A DNA stretch of 59,984 bases, taken from assembly GCF_018139695.1 (NCBI RefSeq), contig NZ_JAGSOG010000019.1, positions 1 to 59,984 of the forward strand, given 5' to 3'. This document shows, one piece after another, positions 9,794-17,713 of this stretch. The DNA comes from Actinospica durhamensis (lineage in GTDB: Bacteria > Actinomycetota > Actinomycetes > Streptomycetales > Catenulisporaceae). The notes beneath the pieces were generated by a model, which did no database searches, had not been told where the DNA came from, and worked only from the letters and a program-made list of their open reading frames with translations. The position numbers and the translations under genes are program-made. Positions within the stretch are counted from its first letter, which is position 1. Each line of letters begins with the position of its first letter.

Positions 9794-12156
9794 GGCGTGC
9801 GCTCCGGTGCGGCCTGGGACGTGGTGACCGTGACCAGCTGATGCTTCATCAGCGGCTGGTCGCTCTGCCTGCTGTAGTCGTCGAGGCCGCACAGGATGTT
9901 GAGTTCGGGCATGTAGCCGGCCACGCTGCCGGGCGGGATGTCGTACTCGATCACCCGGTAGCCGTGGACCGAGCGGGTGCTGCCGTCGCGGGCGTGGCTG
10001 GTGATGTCGATCAGGGCGAACTCGGCCAGGCCCCGCGCGTCCATGTCCATGCGGTTCATCAGCAGCAGGGTGCGCAGGTTCTTGACCCCGCGGTAGCGGT
10101 CGTTGTCCGAGTAGACGGTGGTGTTCCACTGGTCGTGCGAACGCATCGTGGACAGCACGAGCATGCCCTCGGGCGGGGTCACGTCCGGAAGCTCGCTCGA
10201 GCAGAACTCGGCGCGGCCGCTCTCGGTGTGGAACTCGCGCACCCGGGCGGGCTGGGTGATGCGGAAGCCGAGCGGCTCGCGCACCCGGCGGTTGAAGTCC
10301 TCGAACCCCGGCAGCACCCGGGCCATCGTGTCGCGGATCCGGTCGTAGTCCTCGACGTACCACTCCCACGGCGTCTTGGACTCCGGCAGCGTCGCCCGCG
10401 CCATCCCGGCCACGATCGCGCACTCGGACTTGAGGTCCGGGGACTTCGCGTTGCGCATGCCGACGGAGATGTGCACCTCGCTCATCGCGTCCTCGACGCT
10501 CACGCCCTGCTCCCCCGAGGCCTGCACGTCCCGCTCGGTGCGGCCGAGGCACGGCAGGATGAGCGCGGCGCGGCCGTGCACGAGGTGGCTGCGGTTGAGC
10601 TTCGTGCTCGTCTGCACGGTCAGTTCGGTGCCGCGCAACGCGGCGGTGGTCACGTCGGTGTCGGGGGCCGCGAGCACGAAGTTGCCGCCCATCGCGACGA
10701 ACACCTTCACCCGCCCCTCGCGCATCGCCTTGATCACGGCGACGGTGTCGAGCCCGTGCTCACGCGGCGAGCGGATGCCGCAGACCTCGTCGAGCGCGTC
10801 GAGGAACCCGGGCGCCGGGCGGTGGTCGATGCCGCAGGTGCGGTTGCCCTGGACGTTGCTGTGGCCGCGCACCGGCGAGGGCCCGGCGCCCTCCCGGCCG
10901 AGGTTCCCCCGCAGCATCAGAAGGTTGACGATCTCGCGGACGGTGTCGACCCCGTGGTCCTGCTGGGTGACGCCGAGGCACCAGGACACGACGGTGCGCC
11001 CGGCCGCCAGGTAGCGCTCGGCCAGCTCGCGGATCCGCTCCTCGGCGACCCCGGACTGGCGCACCAGTTCGGCCCAGTCGGTCGCCCGGACCAGGTCGCG
11101 GTAGGACTCGAACCCCGAGGTGTGCCGCTCGATGAACTCGGCGTCGAGCACGGCCGGATCCCGCTCGGCCCGCTCCAGCACCGCCTTCGCGACCCCGCGC
11201 AGCAGGGCCAGGTCGCCGCCGACGCCGACCTGCACGGACATGGTCCCGGTGGAGGTGGCGTGGAACGTGGCCATCGCGGCGAACTCGTGCGGCACGATGG
11301 TGCGCCGGGCGGCGGCCTCGATCAGGGGGTTGACGTGGACGATCTGGGCGCCGCGCCGCTGCGCCTTGGCCAGCGTGGTGAGCATGCGCGGGGCGTTGGA
11401 GGCCGCGTTCACGCCCATGATGATCAGCAGGTCCGCCGCGTCCCAGTCGCGGATGTCGCAGGTGCCCTTGCCGGTGCCGAGCGAGGCCTGCAGGGCGCGG
11501 CCGGTAGCCTCGTGGCACATGTTCGAGCAGTCCGGCAGGTTGTTGGTGCCGAACTCGCGCGCCCACAGCTGGTAGAGGAACGTCGCCTCGTTGTTGAGCC
11601 GGCCCGAGGTGTAGAACGCGGCCTGGTCGGGGTGCTCGAGTCCCCGCAGCGTCCGGCCGACCAGCGCGAACGCGTCCGGCCAGGAGATCGGGACGTACTT
11701 GTCCGACGTCTCGTCATAGACCATCGGCTCGCTCAGCCGACCTTGCTTCTCGAGCGCGTAGTCGGGCCAGCCCGAGAGCTCGGTGACGGTGTGCGCGGCG
11801 AAGAACTCCCGATTCGTCTTCTTCGGGGTCATCTCCCAGGTGACGTGCTTGATGCCGTTCTCGCAGATGTCCAGATGCAGGCCCTTGATGTCGTCCGGCC
11901 AGGCGCAGCCGGGACAGTCGAAGCCGCCGTTCTCGTGGTTCATCTTGAGGATCGAGAGCGGGCCGCGCACCGGTTCGTGCGTTTTGGCCACCACCCGCGT
12001 CACGCTGCGGGCCGCGCCCCAGCCGGCCGAGGGCGCCTCGTCGTCCTCCTGGGAGATGTCGCCAGGGCGGTTCGGCCCGCGGCCGCGCGCGGCGACCCCC
12101 GGCGCCCCGCGGCCCAGGTCGTCGCCGGGACGTCCCTCGGTTTCCGTCGGGTCCAT
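9790..12156 (-). CDS. FdhF/YdeP family molybdopterin oxidoreductase
   Basis: 788 residues, start ATG 12156 with GGAGGG upstream. Molybdopterin-dinucleotide oxidoreductase of the FdhF/YdeP type: CPGCAWPD near residue 80, GRLNNEATFLYQLWAREFGTNN, CSNMCHEATG, LLIIMGVNAASNAPR, QDHGVDTVREIVNLLMLRGN, and VRGHSNVQGNRTCGID. This family lacks the full 4Fe-4S Cys set of true formate dehydrogenases; here only a CxxC remains at the N-terminus. Substrate unknown; E. coli YdeP is linked to acid resistance. Being the first gene of an operon with cydAB suggests a redox role coupled to the bd oxidase, but this is inference. Confidence 0.92.
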   Translation of the reverse strand: MDPTETEGRPGDDLGRGAPGVAARGRGPNRPGDISQEDDEAPSAGWGAARSVTRVVAKTHEPVRGPLSILKMNHENGGFDCPGCAWPDDIKGLHLDICENGIKHVTWEMTPKKTNREFFAAHTVTELSGWPDYALEKQGRLSEPMVYDETSDKYVPISWPDAFALVGRTLRGLEHPDQAAFYTSGRLNNEATFLYQLWAREFGTNNLPDCSNMCHEATGRALQASLGTGKGTCDIRDWDAADLLIIMGVNAASNAPRMLTTLAKAQRRGAQIVHVNPLIEAAARRTIVPHEFAAMATFHATSTGTMSVQVGVGGDLALLRGVAKAVLERAERDPAVLDAEFIERHTSGFESYRDLVRATDWAELVRQSGVAEERIRELAERYLAAGRTVVSWCLGVTQQDHGVDTVREIVNLLMLRGNLGREGAGPSPVRGHSNVQGNRTCGIDHRPAPGFLDALDEVCGIRSPREHGLDTVAVIKAMREGRVKVFVAMGGNFVLAAPDTDVTTAALRGTELTVQTSTKLNRSHLVHGRAALILPCLGRTERDVQASGEQGVSVEDAMSEVHISVGMRNAKSPDLKSECAIVAGMARATLPESKTPWEWYVEDYDRIRDTMARVLPGFEDFNRRVREPLGFRITQPARVREFHTESGRAEFCSSELPDVTPPEGMLVLSTMRSHDQWNTTVYSDNDRYRGVKNLRTLLLMNRMDMDARGLAEFALIDITSHARDGSTRSVHGYRVIEYDIPPGSVAGYMPELNILCGLDDYSRQSDQPLMKHQLVTVTTSQAAPERTP

Positions 12157-12290
12157 GACTTCGCCCTCCGCCGTGCCAGATCGGGTCCGTTCGGAACGGC
12201 CCGTCGCGGCGGCATGGCTCTGTCATCACCGCCGCGACGTGCAGCTGCGTACCTCCCAATGTGGCATTTCGCGGTGACCGGTGCACGCGA

Positions 12291-12314
12291 CGCCGCCGGG
12301 CGTACCCGGCGGCG
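12291..12314 (-). terminator. Hairpin downstream of the zinc-type dehydrogenase gene
   Basis: Perfect 10-bp inverted repeat, CGCCGCCGGG and CCCGGCGGCG, with loop CGTA, 36 nt past the stop of the minus-strand dehydrogenase at 12351 and ahead of the fdhF-cydAB operon. There is no U-tract, as is usual in actinobacteria. The remaining bases from 12157 to 12350 hold no convincing gene. Confidence 0.55.
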
Positions 12315-12350
12315 GGGCCGTTCGGATGACCGAGACGGGGCGGGTCCGCC

Positions 12351-13364
12351 TCAGTCGAAGGTGACCACGACCTTGTCGGCCGCACCGGGCGTGGCCGCGG
12401 TCTCGAGCGCCTCGAGCGCGTCGTCGAAGGGGAAGCGGTGGCTGATGATATGGGCGTACTCGTCCCGGTCGGCGATGATCGACTCGGTGACCTGGAAGAT
12501 CTCGTCCGGGTAGCCCATGGCGGTGACGATGGTGACCTCGGCCGCGAGCACGGCGCCGAAGTCGACCGGGACCGGCTTCTTGTGCACGGCCACGACGCCG
12601 ATCGTGGCGAGGTGCTTCGCGCAGGCCAGGGCGGTCTCCAGGACGGCCGGGACCCCGGCGGCGTCGAAATAGACGTCGGTGCCGACCCGGGGCTTGCCGA
12701 CCGCGTCGGCGCCGGGGCCGTGCAGTTCCAGCAGCCGGGCGGCGACGTCCTCCTTCGAGCTGTCGATCACCGCGTCGGCGCCGACGAGCAGGGCCTTGTC
12801 CAGGCGGGACGCGATGATGTCGACGACGACCACGTGGCCGACGCCCTTGCTCTTGTAGCCGATCACCGCGCCAAGGCCGATGGGTCCGGCGCCGAACACG
12901 ACGACCTTGTCGCCGGGCTTGGGCTCGGTGCGGTTGACGCCGTGGTAGGCCACGGCCATCGGCTCGTTGAGCGCGGCCACCTCGAACGGCAGGTCCGCCG
13001 GGATGACCGCGACCGAGACGCCGAGCTTTGCGTCGCTGATCCGCAGCAGGTCGGTCAGCGCGCCGGTCGGGCCGCCGTTGCCGATGCGTCCCTGCGGGTC
13101 GCCGAGCGGATTGACCACGACGTGGTCGCCGACGCGCAGGCCGGCCACGTCCGCGCCCACCTCGGTGACGATCCCGGCGGCCTCGTGGCCGAGCGGGGTG
13201 TGGCCCTGGCGCGGGGGGATGCCGCCCACGTGGGCGTAGAAGGAGTCTGACCCGCAGATGCCGCAGGCCTTGACCTTGACCAGGATGTCGCGGGGCCCGC
13301 AGACGGGCTCGGCCTCCTCCACGAAGGAAACCTGGTCGACTCCGGTGACCATCACCATACGCAT
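12351..13364 (-). CDS. Zinc-type medium-chain alcohol/polyol dehydrogenase
   Basis: 337 residues; ATG 13364 follows AGGAGA at close spacing. MDR family: catalytic zinc Cys in KACGICGSD, GHEAAG, Rossmann motif VVFGAGPIGLGAV, and VDI as the acidic end of strand 2 (NAD preference likely). The usual four-Cys structural zinc lobe after the GHE region is absent; that stretch reads VVVNPLGDPQGRIGNGG. It resembles sorbitol/butanediol/threonine dehydrogenase-like members without being assignable to one. The SDR gene upstream on the same strand is 140 nt away. Confidence 0.88.
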   Translation of the reverse strand: MRMVMVTGVDQVSFVEEAEPVCGPRDILVKVKACGICGSDSFYAHVGGIPPRQGHTPLGHEAAGIVTEVGADVAGLRVGDHVVVNPLGDPQGRIGNGGPTGALTDLLRISDAKLGVSVAVIPADLPFEVAALNEPMAVAYHGVNRTEPKPGDKVVVFGAGPIGLGAVIGYKSKGVGHVVVVDIIASRLDKALLVGADAVIDSSKEDVAARLLELHGPGADAVGKPRVGTDVYFDAAGVPAVLETALACAKHLATIGVVAVHKKPVPVDFGAVLAAEVTIVTAMGYPDEIFQVTESIIADRDEYAHIISHRFPFDDALEALETAATPGAADKVVVTFD

Positions 13365-13380
13365 GATTCTCCTGTCCTGA

Positions 13381-13403
13381 CCGCTGCGGCGGCGCCGCAG
13401 CGG
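13381..13403 (-). terminator. Hairpin between the SDR and dehydrogenase genes
   Basis: Inverted repeat CCGCTGCGGC / GCCGCAGCGG with a GGC loop. On the minus strand it lies after the SDR stop and only 8 nt before the ribosome site of the dehydrogenase (SD complement 13368-13373), so it may either end the SDR transcript or influence translation initiation of the next gene. Confidence 0.4.
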
Positions 13404-13440
13404 GCTGATCGGGTGACGAGTGTGAAAGACCTCTGCCGTA

Positions 13441-13508
13441 TGAGGCCGCCGGCTGGATGAGGCCGCCGGCTGTGTGAGACCGCTGACTGTGTGAGACCGC
13501 CGGGTCAG
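13441..13508. repeat. Four tandem 17-bp repeats
   Basis: Units at 13441, 13458, 13475 and 13492. The first two begin TGAGGCCGCCGGCTG, the third TGAGACCGCTGACTG, and the fourth TGAGACCGCCGGGT. The last unit runs over the SDR stop codon at 13505-13507. A short minisatellite in the gap between two minus-strand genes. Confidence 0.8.
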
Positions 13509-14338
13509 CCGCGGCCGAGCTGGAGGTGCCCGCTGCGCACGGCCGCGATGACGCCGCCGTCCACCAGCAGGTCGGTGCCGGTGACGAAGGAGGCGTCCGG
13601 GCCGAGCAGGAAGGCGGCGGCCGCCGCGATGTCCTCGGGCGTGCCCAGCCGGCCGGTGCCGGAGGCGGCGACCATCGCGCGCATCGACGCCCCGCTCTCG
13701 CCCTCCAGCTCCTGACGGCCCATCGCGGTGGAGATCACTCCGGGGCTGACGGAGTTGACCCGGGCGCCGCGCCGGCCCCAGGCGACGCTGGCCTCACGCA
13801 CCCGGATCTGGTTGGCCTGCTTGGCGAAACTGTAGGCGAGCCGACCCAGTGTCGCGGCGTCGACATACGGGAGCTCGAGCAGCTGCTCGGCCGGGGTGTG
13901 GGCGAGTTCCCGCGTCTGCTCCGGGGTCAGGGCGCCCGGGTGCAGGTAGGCGGACATACTCGAGATCATCACACCGGAGCCGCCCGGGGCTATCACGCGG
14001 GCGAACTCGTCCAGCACCAGCGCGGTGCCCACCAGGTCCACCTTCAGCACGGCTTCGGCGGGCGCCTGGACCGGAGAGAGGCCGGCGGTGTGCACCACGT
14101 GGGTGACCCGGCCCAGCTCGGCGGCGTGGTCCGCGAGCTCGGCGACCGAGGCGCGGGAGGAGACGTCCACCTGCCGGGTGGCGACGTCGTGGCCGTTCTC
14201 GCGCAGCTCCTCGGCGAACGACTTCAGGATGGTCTCGTTGAAGTCGGCGATCAGCACCTTGCGACCCGACCCCAGCCTTCGGGCGACGGCCTGCCCCATG
14301 CCTCCGACGCCGATGACCACCAGGACCTGGGAGTCCAT
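13505..14338 (-). CDS. SDR family oxidoreductase
   Basis: 277 residues from ATG 14338, which has GGAGG with a five to six base spacer; an in-frame ATG at 14350 overlaps that site and is rejected. Classical short-chain dehydrogenase with dinucleotide-binding IGVGGMGQAVARRL at the N-terminus (a variant of TGxxxGxG), Asp-containing IADFN (NADH-leaning), HTAG in place of NNAG, catalytic Ser region MISSMS, and YSFAK for the Tyr-x3-Lys. Substrate unknown. It is divergent from the TetR gene at 14447, with a palindrome between them, so it is the probable target of that repressor. Confidence 0.9.
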   Translation of the reverse strand: MDSQVLVVIGVGGMGQAVARRLGSGRKVLIADFNETILKSFAEELRENGHDVATRQVDVSSRASVAELADHAAELGRVTHVVHTAGLSPVQAPAEAVLKVDLVGTALVLDEFARVIAPGGSGVMISSMSAYLHPGALTPEQTRELAHTPAEQLLELPYVDAATLGRLAYSFAKQANQIRVREASVAWGRRGARVNSVSPGVISTAMGRQELEGESGASMRAMVAASGTGRLGTPEDIAAAAAFLLGPDASFVTGTDLLVDGGVIAAVRSGHLQLGRG

Positions 14339-14356
14339 CAGTACCTCCAACTAATT

Positions 14357-14370
14357 ACGTTACGGAACGT
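14357..14370. promoter_or_regulatory. Candidate TetR operator between divergent SDR and TetR genes
   Basis: Inverted repeat ACGTT-ACGG-AACGT in an AT-richer patch (14351-14380), 18 nt upstream of the SDR start and 76 nt upstream of the TetR start. Position and symmetry fit an autoregulatory TetR site controlling both genes. Confidence 0.6.
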
Positions 14371-14446
14371 TTCTAAATCTACTCCGACGAGGACCGCCGA
14401 GGGAAGGCACCGGCCCACCGCCCGGGCGCGTCCGTAGGATGGCGCC

Positions 14447-15055
14447 ATGACCGAGGAGCGACGGCGTGGCCGGCCCCGAACCCGGGAGACGGACCTGGCG
14501 ATCCTCACCGCGGCCCGGGAGGTGCTGCTGGAGGACGGCTACGGACGTCTGACCATGGAGCACGTCGCGGCGCGTGCGGGGGTGGGCAAGCCGACCGTGT
14601 ACCGGCGCTGGCCGTCCAAGGCTCAGCTGGTCGGGGAGACGATGCTGCACGCGTACACGCAGGCGGTGGCCGGAGCGCCGGACGGGCCCGTGGACAGCGG
14701 CGACATCGGGCGCGATCTGGCCGCCTGGCTCCACACCTGCGCCCAGGTCGCCGCCGACCCGCGCACCGGCCCGTTGGTGCTCGCGCTCGCCGCCGCGTCG
14801 GCGGCCAGCCCGGAGGACGCCGACACGCTGCAGGAGGCGTTCACCCGCACCCAGCACCTCGCCGTCGTGCACCGCCTTGAGGTGGCGGTCAAGTCGGGGC
14901 AGTTGCGCGAAGACGTGGCCTTGGACGCGATCGCCGACGCGCTGATCGGCACGGTCCTGTACCGGCTGCTCACCGGCAGGTCCGGGGATCCCGGGCAGTG
15001 GGTGGAACCTACGGTCGAGCTCGTTCTGCGCGGAAGCGCCCCGCCTGGCCGGTAA
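14447..15055 (+). CDS. TetR/AcrR family repressor
   Basis: 202 residues. The N-terminal helix-turn-helix is typical: AILTAAREVLLEDGYGRLTM, VAARAGVGKPTVYRRWPSKAQLV. The C-terminal domain (TetR_C-like, with LEVAVKSGQLREDV) is the ligand/dimer part. It is divergent from the SDR gene, with a palindrome at 14357-14370. Its 3' end overlaps the converging membrane-protein gene by 47 nt. Confidence 0.9.
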   Translation: MTEERRRGRPRTRETDLAILTAAREVLLEDGYGRLTMEHVAARAGVGKPTVYRRWPSKAQLVGETMLHAYTQAVAGAPDGPVDSGDIGRDLAAWLHTCAQVAADPRTGPLVLALAAASAASPEDADTLQEAFTRTQHLAVVHRLEVAVKSGQLREDVALDAIADALIGTVLYRLLTGRSGDPGQWVEPTVELVLRGSAPPGR

Positions 15056-15473
15056 TGCCCCGCGCGCCCCGGGCGAGCGCCGAAACCAGCGGTCCGCGGG
15101 AGAGCAGCGTGCGCGCTCCACCGCCGGAGGCCATCACGTCGGTCGAGGTCGCCAGGACGCTGCTCAGACCGTGGTGCGAGAAGCCGTTGACCGTGGCCAT
15201 GGCGAGGTCGGCCGGGAGCATGAGGCACAGCACCGGGGTCTTCGTGATCAGCACGGCGATTCGCGGCAGCTTGGAGATCTGCGCGCCCGCCGTCACCGAC
15301 AATGCCGTCCCGACGCAGGCGACGGCGTCGCCGAGCAGGCCGGTATAGAGGTGGCCGCCGGCCCAGCCCGCCACGATCCCCACGACCAGGGCGAGCCAGA
15401 GCACCGCCTTGCCCGACCGTTCCGACCTGAGCCGCTCGGCTCGTTCGGCCTGTTCCGCTCTCATCCTCAGCAC
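15009..15473 (-). CDS. Small hypothetical membrane protein
   Basis: 154 residues from GTG 15473, which has GGAGG nine bases upstream (ATG 15464 is the alternative). Charged N-terminus (AEQAERAERLRSERS), two hydrophobic segments around LWLALVVGIVAGWAGG and AVACVGTALSVTAG, then an amphipathic region and a basic tail. No family was recognised. The tail overlaps the 3' end of the TetR gene. Upstream lie a palindrome (15510-15527) and a 31-nt element shared with the MMPL gene, which supports it being a real, regulated gene. Confidence 0.55.
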   Translation of the reverse strand: MLRMRAEQAERAERLRSERSGKAVLWLALVVGIVAGWAGGHLYTGLLGDAVACVGTALSVTAGAQISKLPRIAVLITKTPVLCLMLPADLAMATVNGFSHHGLSSVLATSTDVMASGGGARTLLSRGPLVSALARGARGITGQAGRFRAERARP

Positions 15474-15509
15474 TGTTGTCGTCCTCCTCGGCACCACGAC
15501 GGGCTGGAT

Positions 15510-15527
15510 GGCTGGATGTATCCAGCC
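15510..15527 (-). promoter_or_regulatory. Palindrome upstream of the small membrane protein gene
   Basis: GGCTGGAT-GT-ATCCAGCC, 37 nt before the GTG at 15473. It could be an operator or a short 5'-UTR hairpin; no similar copy was found at the MarR/MFS promoter. Confidence 0.4.
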
Positions 15528-15562
15528 TGCCCCGGCACCCGGCACGACCGCAGTGACCCTGG

Positions 15563-15593
15563 CTCCCCGATCCGGGGTGGAGCGCGCTACACC
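15563..15593 (-). promoter_or_regulatory. 31-nt conserved upstream element, copy 1
   Basis: On the plus strand: CTCCCCGATC, then CGG, then GGTGGAGCGCG, then C, then TACACC. A second copy with 27 of 31 matches is at 32418-32448. Both lie about 90-110 nt upstream of a minus-strand membrane-protein start in the same orientation. GGTGGAGC...GCTACACC is nearly self-complementary, as for a dimeric regulator. The last seven bases overlap the MarR gene's 3' end. Confidence 0.55.
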
Positions 15594-16060
15594 TTCGAGG
15601 CGTCGGGGCCGTCGGTCCGCGGCCACGGCTGGCTGCCGAGCCGCTCGATGCCGGAGTTGAACCGGCGCAGCAGCAGGGCGAACTGGGCGATGTCGGCTTC
15701 GGGCCAGTCGGCCATGACGGCGTCGAGGGCGCGGACGTTGAAGTCGCGGTCCTGGTCCAGGTGCTGCTGGCCGAGCTCGGTGATGCGGAACTTGCGGGCC
15801 ATCCCGCCCGCCGGGTCGGCGATGCGCTCGACCAGGCCGGCCTTCATGGCGGCGCCGGTCTGCCGGTTGACGGTGGAGGTGTCGAGGTCGAAGGCCTCGC
15901 TGATCTCCCCGATCGACATCGGCCCCTGCAGGCTGATCCGGCTGAGCAGGATGTAGGCGCTCTTCTCCAGCAGCCGGCCCTGCACGCGCCCGTGCGAGGC
16001 CAGGCCGAACCGGCTCAGCACCATCTGCTCGAACTCGACCTCGCCCGTGGCCCTGGCCAT
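15587..16060 (-). CDS. MarR family regulator
   Basis: 157 residues from ATG 16060, with AAGGAAGG about ten bases upstream; the longer frame to 16192 runs through the promoter region and is rejected. Winged-helix features: SAYILLSRISLQGPMSIGEISEAFDLDTSTVNRQ (recognition helix), then the wing GLVERIADPAGGMARKFRIT. It is divergent from the MFS gene at 16242; the AT-rich intergenic region contains palindromes. Expected to repress itself and the transporter, released by the transported compound. Confidence 0.9.
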   Translation of the reverse strand: MARATGEVEFEQMVLSRFGLASHGRVQGRLLEKSAYILLSRISLQGPMSIGEISEAFDLDTSTVNRQTGAAMKAGLVERIADPAGGMARKFRITELGQQHLDQDRDFNVRALDAVMADWPEADIAQFALLLRRFNSGIERLGSQPWPRTDGPDASKV

Positions 16061-16128
16061 GATCCGCCGCCTTCCTTCGCTCGGGACCCATTCCACCATC
16101 CCGGCGCGGTGGACGTCCGCCGCGGAGC

Positions 16129-16178
16129 TTATGCACACGCCATGTTTTATGCATAGTGCAGCAGATGTGTATAGTACA
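16129..16178 (+). promoter_or_regulatory. Promoter/operator region of the MarR-MFS divergon
   Basis: AT-rich patch in a GC-rich background. TTATGCA occurs at 16129-16135 and 16147-16153; TATGCATA (16148-16155) and TGTA-TAG-TACA (16168-16178) are palindromes. A plausible plus-strand promoter is TTATGC (16147-16152), 17-nt spacer, TATAGT (16170-16175), so a bound regulator would cover it. Confidence 0.5.
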
Positions 16179-16241
16179 TAAGTAGTCGCCACCGCGAGAA
16201 GAAGTCAGCGCGCACAGAAGCCATCGCCGAGGAGCCCGCCC

Positions 16242-17696
16242 ATGTCCCTCACCGCCGCCTCACCCCCGGCCCGGTCCACCGCCGTCATCGCCACGCTCGC
16301 CTTCGCGGGCACGGTGGCGGCCGTCATGCAGACCCTGGTCACCCCGCTCATCGGCGATCTGCCGAAGATGCTGCACACCACCTCCGCCAACGCCACCTGG
16401 GTCATCACCGCGACCCTGCTGGCCTCCGCCGTGTGCACCCCGATCTCCGGGCGCCTCGGCGACATGTTCGGCAAGCGCCGGATGCTGCTCATCTGCGTGG
16501 TCCCGCTGCTGGCCGGCTCGGTCGTGTGCGCCCTGTCCTCGTCCGTGCTGCCGATGATCGTCGGCCGCGGCCTGCAGGGCATGGGGATGGGCATGGTCCC
16601 GCTCGGCGTCTCGCTGCTGCGCGACGTCGTGCCCGCCGAAAAGCTCTCCAGCTCCATCGCCCTGGTCAGCGCCTCGATGGGAATCGGCGGCGCGCTCGGC
16701 CTGCCCATCTCGGCCGCCGTGGCCCAGTACGCCGACTGGCGCGTGCTGTTCTGGGGCTCGGCCGTACTGGCCCTGATCATCGGCGCCCTGGTCGGCATCC
16801 TGATCCCGCACGCCCCCGGCGACACCGGCATACGCCAGCGGTTCGACCTGCTCGGCGGCCTGGGCCTGGGCGCGGGCCTGGTCTGCTTCCTGCTGCCGGT
16901 GAGCAAGGGCGCCGAGTGGGGCTGGACCTCCGGCACCACGCTCGGCCTGTTCGTCGCCGCCGTGGTGCTGCTGCTCGGCTGGGGCCTGTGGGAGCTGCGC
17001 AACTCCGCGCCGCTGGTGGACCTGCGCACCACCGCCCGCCCGCGGGTGCTCACCACCAACGTCGCGTCGATCTTCGTCGGCATCGGCATGTACTCCAGCT
17101 CGCTGATCATGCCTCAGCTGCTGCAGTTCCCGGTGGCCAGCGGCTACGGACTGGGTCAGTCCCTGCTGGCCACCGGCCTGTGGATGGCCCCCGGCGGCGT
17201 CATGATGATGCTGATCTCGCCGCTCGGCGGCAAGCTCACCAACGCCCGCGGCCCGAAGTTCACCCTGATCTGCGGTGTCCTGGTGCAGGCCTGCGGCTAC
17301 GCGCTCTCGCTCGGCCTGATGAGCCACGCCTGGGGCATCATGGCCTCGATCATGGTCATCAACGCCGGCACCGGACTCGCCTACGGCGCCATGCCGGCCC
17401 TGATCATGGGCTCGGTCCCGCTGTCCGAGACCGCCGCGGCCAACTCCTTCAACACCCTGATGCGCGCCCTGGGCACCTCGATCGGCTCCGCCATCGTCGG
17501 CGTGGTGCTCGCCCAGATGACCACCGATCTCGGCGGAGCCGCCGTCACCTCCGAGGGCGGTTTCCGGACCGGCCTGCTCATCGGGGGCGGCGTCGCCGTG
17601 CTCGCCGCGGCCCTGGCCGGCCTCATCCCGAACCTGCGCGAGGACCGCTCGGAGCTCTCGATCCCGGAGGGCGAACGGGAAGCCGTCGACGCCTGA
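16242..17696 (+). CDS. MFS drug efflux transporter, DHA2 type
   Basis: 484 residues, start ATG 16242 with GAGGAG. About 14 hydrophobic segments, as in the DHA2 (14-TMS) proton antiporter family. Motif A is SGRLGDMFGKRRML after TM2; the antiporter motif C region is around ASMGIGGALGLPISAAVAQY. Cytoplasmic membrane exporter of unknown compound(s), probably controlled by the divergent MarR protein. Converges with the GH42 gene (17 nt gap). Confidence 0.93.
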   Translation: MSLTAASPPARSTAVIATLAFAGTVAAVMQTLVTPLIGDLPKMLHTTSANATWVITATLLASAVCTPISGRLGDMFGKRRMLLICVVPLLAGSVVCALSSSVLPMIVGRGLQGMGMGMVPLGVSLLRDVVPAEKLSSSIALVSASMGIGGALGLPISAAVAQYADWRVLFWGSAVLALIIGALVGILIPHAPGDTGIRQRFDLLGGLGLGAGLVCFLLPVSKGAEWGWTSGTTLGLFVAAVVLLLGWGLWELRNSAPLVDLRTTARPRVLTTNVASIFVGIGMYSSSLIMPQLLQFPVASGYGLGQSLLATGLWMAPGGVMMMLISPLGGKLTNARGPKFTLICGVLVQACGYALSLGLMSHAWGIMASIMVINAGTGLAYGAMPALIMGSVPLSETAAANSFNTLMRALGTSIGSAIVGVVLAQMTTDLGGAAVTSEGGFRTGLLIGGGVAVLAAALAGLIPNLREDRSELSIPEGEREAVDA

Positions 17697-17713
17697 CGGT
17701 CACCGGCCCGGAC

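Noticed and set aside
9790..12156. Selenocysteine formate dehydrogenase
   Set aside because: No in-frame TGA with a SECIS-like stem was needed; motifs match the YdeP branch lacking the catalytic Sec/Cys and iron-sulfur ligands.
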